From IMG/VR virus record IMGVR_UViG_3300042502_001250, positions 1-43,920 of that record: a stretch of 43,920 nt of DNA. One strand, 5' to 3'. The notes under the pieces are model-generated. The model ran no database searches. It was not told the origin of the DNA and worked only from the letters and a program-made list of their open reading frames with translations. This stretch comes from a virus. Both the position numbers and the translations under genes were made by a program. Numbering within the stretch: the stretch's first letter is position 1; every line of letters begins with the position of its first letter. Positions 41,971 through 43,920 of this stretch are shown piece after piece.

Positions 41971-41983
41971 CTGTTGGTTGGTT
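41971..41983 (-). promoter_or_regulatory. AACCAACCAACAG leader motif
   Basis: This minus-strand run lies between the stop of the ATE-like gene and the chosen ATG at 41969. It resembles the AACCAACAA motif found before four other genes. Confidence 0.4.
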
Positions 41984-42657
41984 CATATATCATATCCTAT
42001 AATTTTAATTTTCTCATCTCTTTCAACCAGTGTTTTATACAACTCTATATCTGTAGACCATTCTTTACCGGTCCAAAACTCAAACCCCAAATAGCTTCCT
42101 TTATAGAGGCAGCATAACTCATAGCCTCCTAATAAATATACATACTCGCAACCTAAGATCTTGGCAGTTTCACATTCATAGTATTGAGCAACTGTACCCA
42201 GGGAAAGTTTTGGATCCTGATAATCCCATATAAACTGGTATGCCACAAACTGTGTTTCAAACTGTCTATACAAACTAATACCTACCAGATGATCTGTCCA
42301 GTATTCTATAACTTGGCAATCTTTAAAAGACTCTAGTTTAATATCTCTTTTAAACCCATGGTGATTACAGTACTTTTCATAGAGCTCAGTATAAGTTTCT
42401 TGATGTGCTAATACATCTCCTATGGCAACAGTAACTTTTTTAGATAATTTCTTTGTAGTCTTAGTGGGCCTATAAATACTTAGGTTTAATCTGGTGCTCC
42501 GTTCATTATACCACTTATCCTCCCATGGTATCCATCCTTGGTGTAATGCATCTGTAGTAGATTCATCAGGATCAAGTATACCATAGGCACCGTTAACTAT
42601 AACCTCCAGGTCACTAACCTTACCAAACCCAGAGACATGATCAAAGAATACTTTCAT
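41983..42657 (-). CDS. Arginyl-tRNA-protein transferase (ATE/Bpt)-like GNAT protein (224 aa)
   Basis: The layout parallels bacterial ATE/Bpt enzymes, which transfer an amino acid from tRNA to protein N-termini. Residues ~37-60 read ALHQGWIPWEDKWYN and LNLSIYRPTKTTKKLSK (ATE: L-x-x-GWRR-x-G and S-x-S-x-x-R). LYEKYCNHHG follows, then IWDYQDPKLSLGTVAQYYEC with AKILGCEYVYLLGGY, matching the SLGT...E...A...G-x-x-YYYLGYY signature of the C-terminal GNAT domain. The N-terminal Cys cluster of ATE is missing, so the substrate may differ. It overlaps the zincin gene by four bases. The assignment is by eye. Confidence 0.55.
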   Translation of the reverse strand: MKVFFDHVSGFGKVSDLEVIVNGAYGILDPDESTTDALHQGWIPWEDKWYNERSTRLNLSIYRPTKTTKKLSKKVTVAIGDVLAHQETYTELYEKYCNHHGFKRDIKLESFKDCQVIEYWTDHLVGISLYRQFETQFVAYQFIWDYQDPKLSLGTVAQYYECETAKILGCEYVYLLGGYELCCLYKGSYLGFEFWTGKEWSTDIELYKTLVERDEKIKIIGYDI

Positions 42658-43097
42658 TTTTTAAAGAACCCTTTCTTAGGTTTTTCCTTAGTATTAAACC
42701 CTAACTTCTCAACAATTTTGTTAGCTTGTTCTTCTGCATAACTAATTACCTCTTCTTCCTTATCCTTTATGTTCCAGTTATTTAGTAATATACTCATGTG
42801 CATAGTTTCATGCATAACAGCTGTAGCTTTCTCTGTAGAGGAATATTTTTCAAAGGGACCCATGTTCAAAAACAAGAATGGTTTATGCGGAGCTTTTGCT
42901 GTAAGCTTCTTATCATTAGGATCATAGTTGGTCCAACCATAAATATAAACCCCATTACCTACAGTTTTGTCTACTTCTTCTGCTTGAGCATCTTTACGGT
43001 TTAACCCATGCATTTCTTCTACATCATAATAATCAAATATCTCGGTAGCATTTTTACCAACAAGGAGCACATACTCCCCCATGTCAATCTTTTTCAT
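42654..43097 (-). CDS. Zincin-like metallopeptidase-like protein (147 aa)
   Basis: The sequence VMHETMHMSILLNN (HExxH at about residues 97-101) followed by KEEEVISYAEEQAN gives H-E-x-x-H plus a downstream Glu in a second helix, as in gluzincins or small zinc-dependent proteins. No signal peptide is evident; the N-terminus is short and polar. It is the first minus-strand gene, with an element core 18 nt upstream of its ATG. It may be catalytic or only metal-binding. It pairs with the HELIH protein at the other end of the late block only by motif. Confidence 0.55.
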   Translation of the reverse strand: MKKIDMGEYVLLVGKNATEIFDYYDVEEMHGLNRKDAQAEEVDKTVGNGVYIYGWTNYDPNDKKLTAKAPHKPFLFLNMGPFEKYSSTEKATAVMHETMHMSILLNNWNIKDKEEEVISYAEEQANKIVEKLGFNTKEKPKKGFFKK

Positions 43098-43102
43098 AAT
43101 TA

Positions 43103-43130
43103 CAAATATATATATATAATATACAAAAAA
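43103..43130 (-). promoter_or_regulatory. Predicted promoter at the head of the late operon
   Basis: Minus-strand TTTTTTGTATATTATA (core 43124-43115) then TATATATATTTGTAATT, with the ATG at 43097. It is the first of the GTATATTATA elements in transcription order. Confidence 0.6.
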
Positions 43131-43158
43131 AACCCCGGACTTTTATATCCAGGGTTTT
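43125..43158 (-). terminator. Intrinsic terminator between the GC-rich island and the late operon
   Basis: Minus-strand AACCCTGGA (43156-43148) pairs with TCCGGGGTT (43139-43131) with a G-U wobble, followed by a run of T. On the plus strand the same position is a C-A mismatch. It lies upstream of all recognised minus genes, so it would end a transcript that comes from the island. Confidence 0.7.
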
Positions 43159-43490
43159 TGAACAAGTAAAACTTTTAAGTAATGATACTTAATAAATCTA
43201 TACAAACATACAAACTTTTTTTAAAATTTCAAATTTTCCTATAGAATTTTTATAACATATTAGAGATGGTGTTGGGTCCTCACTACAAGGCCCCCCGGCC
43301 TCTCCGCTCGGCAGGGGTACCCCCTGGTCAAGCCAGCTGTCCAAATGAATTTGTCCATCTGTCTAAAAAAATTTTCCTGGCAGAAAATGTTTTTGTTAGC
43401 CTATGCCATGCTATGCATGTCATGGCTACTGTCCTAGTCATGCTTCACATGACATATGACAGAGGGAGGGTCTAGCCCTTGTCATAATAT
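43131..43490 (-). ncRNA. Possible structured noncoding transcript from the GC-rich island
   Basis: The island holds several hairpins and no supported gene, and a minus-oriented terminator lies at its left end. A minus transcript of about 300-360 nt is therefore possible. A degenerate TTTTATTTTATATTATGA run near 43500-43483 might be its start. No tRNA shape is recognised. Confidence 0.25.
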
Positions 43491-43508
43491 AAAATAAAAT
43501 TTTATCTT

Positions 43509-43739
43509 ATGAATAGTATTATCATTCGGGTTATATCTAACCCTCATTCTAAAACTAGTTGGATCATCTATCCCAACGGCATGAAGCCTTTTGTGATAGC
43601 TAAATCCAAGGCCAAAAGCCTTAAGCCTAATAAGGCCTACCTTGTAGACCTTAAGTCTAAGACTTATGGCAATGGCACCAAGACCTTTGTCTATGCAGTC
43701 AAAGTCCATGGTGAGCTAACAATAAAGAAGGGTAAATAA
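43509..43739 (+). CDS. Small basic protein, first plus-strand gene (76 aa)
   Basis: A basic protein with IIIRVISNPHSKTSWIIYPN at the start, FVIAKSKAKSLKPNKAYLVD in the middle and TFVYAVKVHGELTIKKG at the end; probably a small beta-barrel. It uses many C/G-ending codons (AAG, GCC, CTT), unlike the AGA/TTA/AAA-rich minus genes. Its last codons form part of a perfect terminator stem. Function unknown; possibly an early gene. Confidence 0.6.
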   Translation: MNSIIIRVISNPHSKTSWIIYPNGMKPFVIAKSKAKSLKPNKAYLVDLKSKTYGNGTKTFVYAVKVHGELTIKKGK

Positions 43740-43755
43740 CCCTTCTTTATTTTTC
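43721..43755 (+). terminator. Intrinsic terminator overlapping the 76-aa gene end
   Basis: AATAAAGAAGGG (43721-43732) and CCCTTCTTTATT (43740-43751) form a perfect 12-bp stem followed by TTTT. The stop codon lies in the loop. Confidence 0.85.
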
Positions 43756-43777
43756 CCTTCTTTTTCTAGCCCTTAAC

Positions 43778-43797
43778 TTAATTGGTTAACCAATTAA
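43778..43797. promoter_or_regulatory. Perfect 20-bp palindrome upstream of the next plus gene
   Basis: TTAATTGGTTAACCAATTAA is its own reverse complement and ends 10 nt before the ATG at 43808. There is no T-run after it and no spacer, so it looks like an operator rather than a terminator. Confidence 0.5.
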
Positions 43798-43807
43798 TTT
43801 ATAATTT

Positions 43808-43920
43808 ATGCTTTCAGCAAAATTCCTTAAGATGGGCAAAGGCGGAGCCTTAGCCATCTATGAAGTTCGCGGAACTTCATCTGAGTTGTCTAATTTCATT
43901 AGCAACAATTTTAAAGATAG
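43808..43920 (+). CDS. Partial plus-strand gene (C-terminus beyond window)
   Basis: An open frame from ATG at 43808 runs off the right edge: MLSAKFLKMGKGGALAIYEV, then RGTSSELSNFISNNF. Codons GGC, GCC, ATC and CGC recall the neighbouring 76-aa gene. The visible 37 residues show a short beta/alpha pattern but no family. The 20-bp palindrome lies just upstream. Confidence 0.55.
   Translation, partial: MLSAKFLKMGKGGALAIYEVRGTSSELSNFISNNFKD

Larger units (their letters stand above)
43098..43508. other. Noncoding switch region between minus and plus gene blocks
   Basis: This 411-nt stretch holds the late promoter element, the terminator at 43125-43158, an AT-rich part to about 43260, then a GC-rich part (43265-43480). 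Hairpin arms seen are CAGGGG-TA-CCCC (near 43312-43323), GCCATG/CATGGC (43405-43410 and 43421-43426), GTCATG/CATGAC (43437-43442 and 43448-43453) and AGGG/CCCT (43467-43479). A 69-codon plus frame at 43266-43475 is present but lacks coding features. It may be a replication origin, a packaging site or an RNA. Confidence 0.5.

Noticed and set aside
43266-43475. Plus-strand frame of 69 codons in the GC-rich island
   Set aside because: Its codon and residue pattern is not like neighbouring genes, it overlaps the hairpins, and no leader or family feature supports it.
43482-43709. Minus-strand frame opposite the 76-aa gene
   Set aside because: It is a shadow of the plus gene, which has the better start, terminator and codon pattern.

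Overview
The window looks like the late (virion) half of a large, AT-rich double-stranded DNA phage of a Bacteroidota host, probably Crassvirales (crAss-like) or a close aquatic relative. The basis is recall of family sequence patterns, not a search. Support comes from a crAss-type terminase, portal, acidic scaffold-like protein and major capsid protein in order, an IHF/HU-like protein just upstream of the terminase, a very large muzzle/tail-stabilisation-like protein next to ring-type tail proteins, AT-rich leaders without clear Shine-Dalgarno sites, and many stop/start overlaps.

Layout. From 43.1 kb leftwards to position 1 every gene is on the minus strand. In transcription order: (1) 43.1-40.5 kb, small auxiliary genes: a zincin-like protein, an arginyltransferase (ATE)-like GNAT protein, a GroES-like protein, a DUF3310 protein and a membrane protein; (2) 40.4-36.1 kb, a first block of fibre and jelly-roll-like virion proteins; (3) 36.0-34.1 kb, lysis genes (coiled-coil membrane protein, holin-like protein, PG-binding plus amidase endolysin) and small proteins; (4) 33.7-30.5 kb, small conserved genes including a helix-turn-helix candidate, the IHF/HU-like gene, a PD-(D/E)XK nuclease and a possible small terminase; (5) 30.5-21.4 kb, terminase, portal, scaffold-like protein, major capsid protein and a conserved protein; (6) 21.4-19.0 kb, eight tiny Lys/Gly-rich basic proteins; (7) 19.0-9.6 kb, a neck-like protein, a Dps-like protein, an abundant-looking virion protein and Cys-rich fibre proteins; (8) 9.5-1 kb, conserved tail protein, two ring proteins, the 1806-aa muzzle-like protein and a large HELIH-containing protein that runs off the left edge.

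At 43.1-43.5 kb lies a GC-rich, hairpin-rich noncoding island. To its right transcription switches to the plus strand, with one complete small gene and one partial gene preceded by a perfect 20-bp palindrome. These plus-strand genes use many more G/C-ending codons than the late genes and may be the start of the early arm.

Shared signals include a recurrent AT-rich element (core GTATATTATA) 14-33 nt before several operon heads, an AACCAACAA-type leader motif before at least five start codons, TAATG overlaps at many gene junctions, and intrinsic terminators after the major capsid and other transcription units. The most intriguing protein-level pattern is a repeated aromatic-or-Met-x-x-Gly-Gly motif in several unrelated small basic proteins and in the N-terminus of the HELIH protein.
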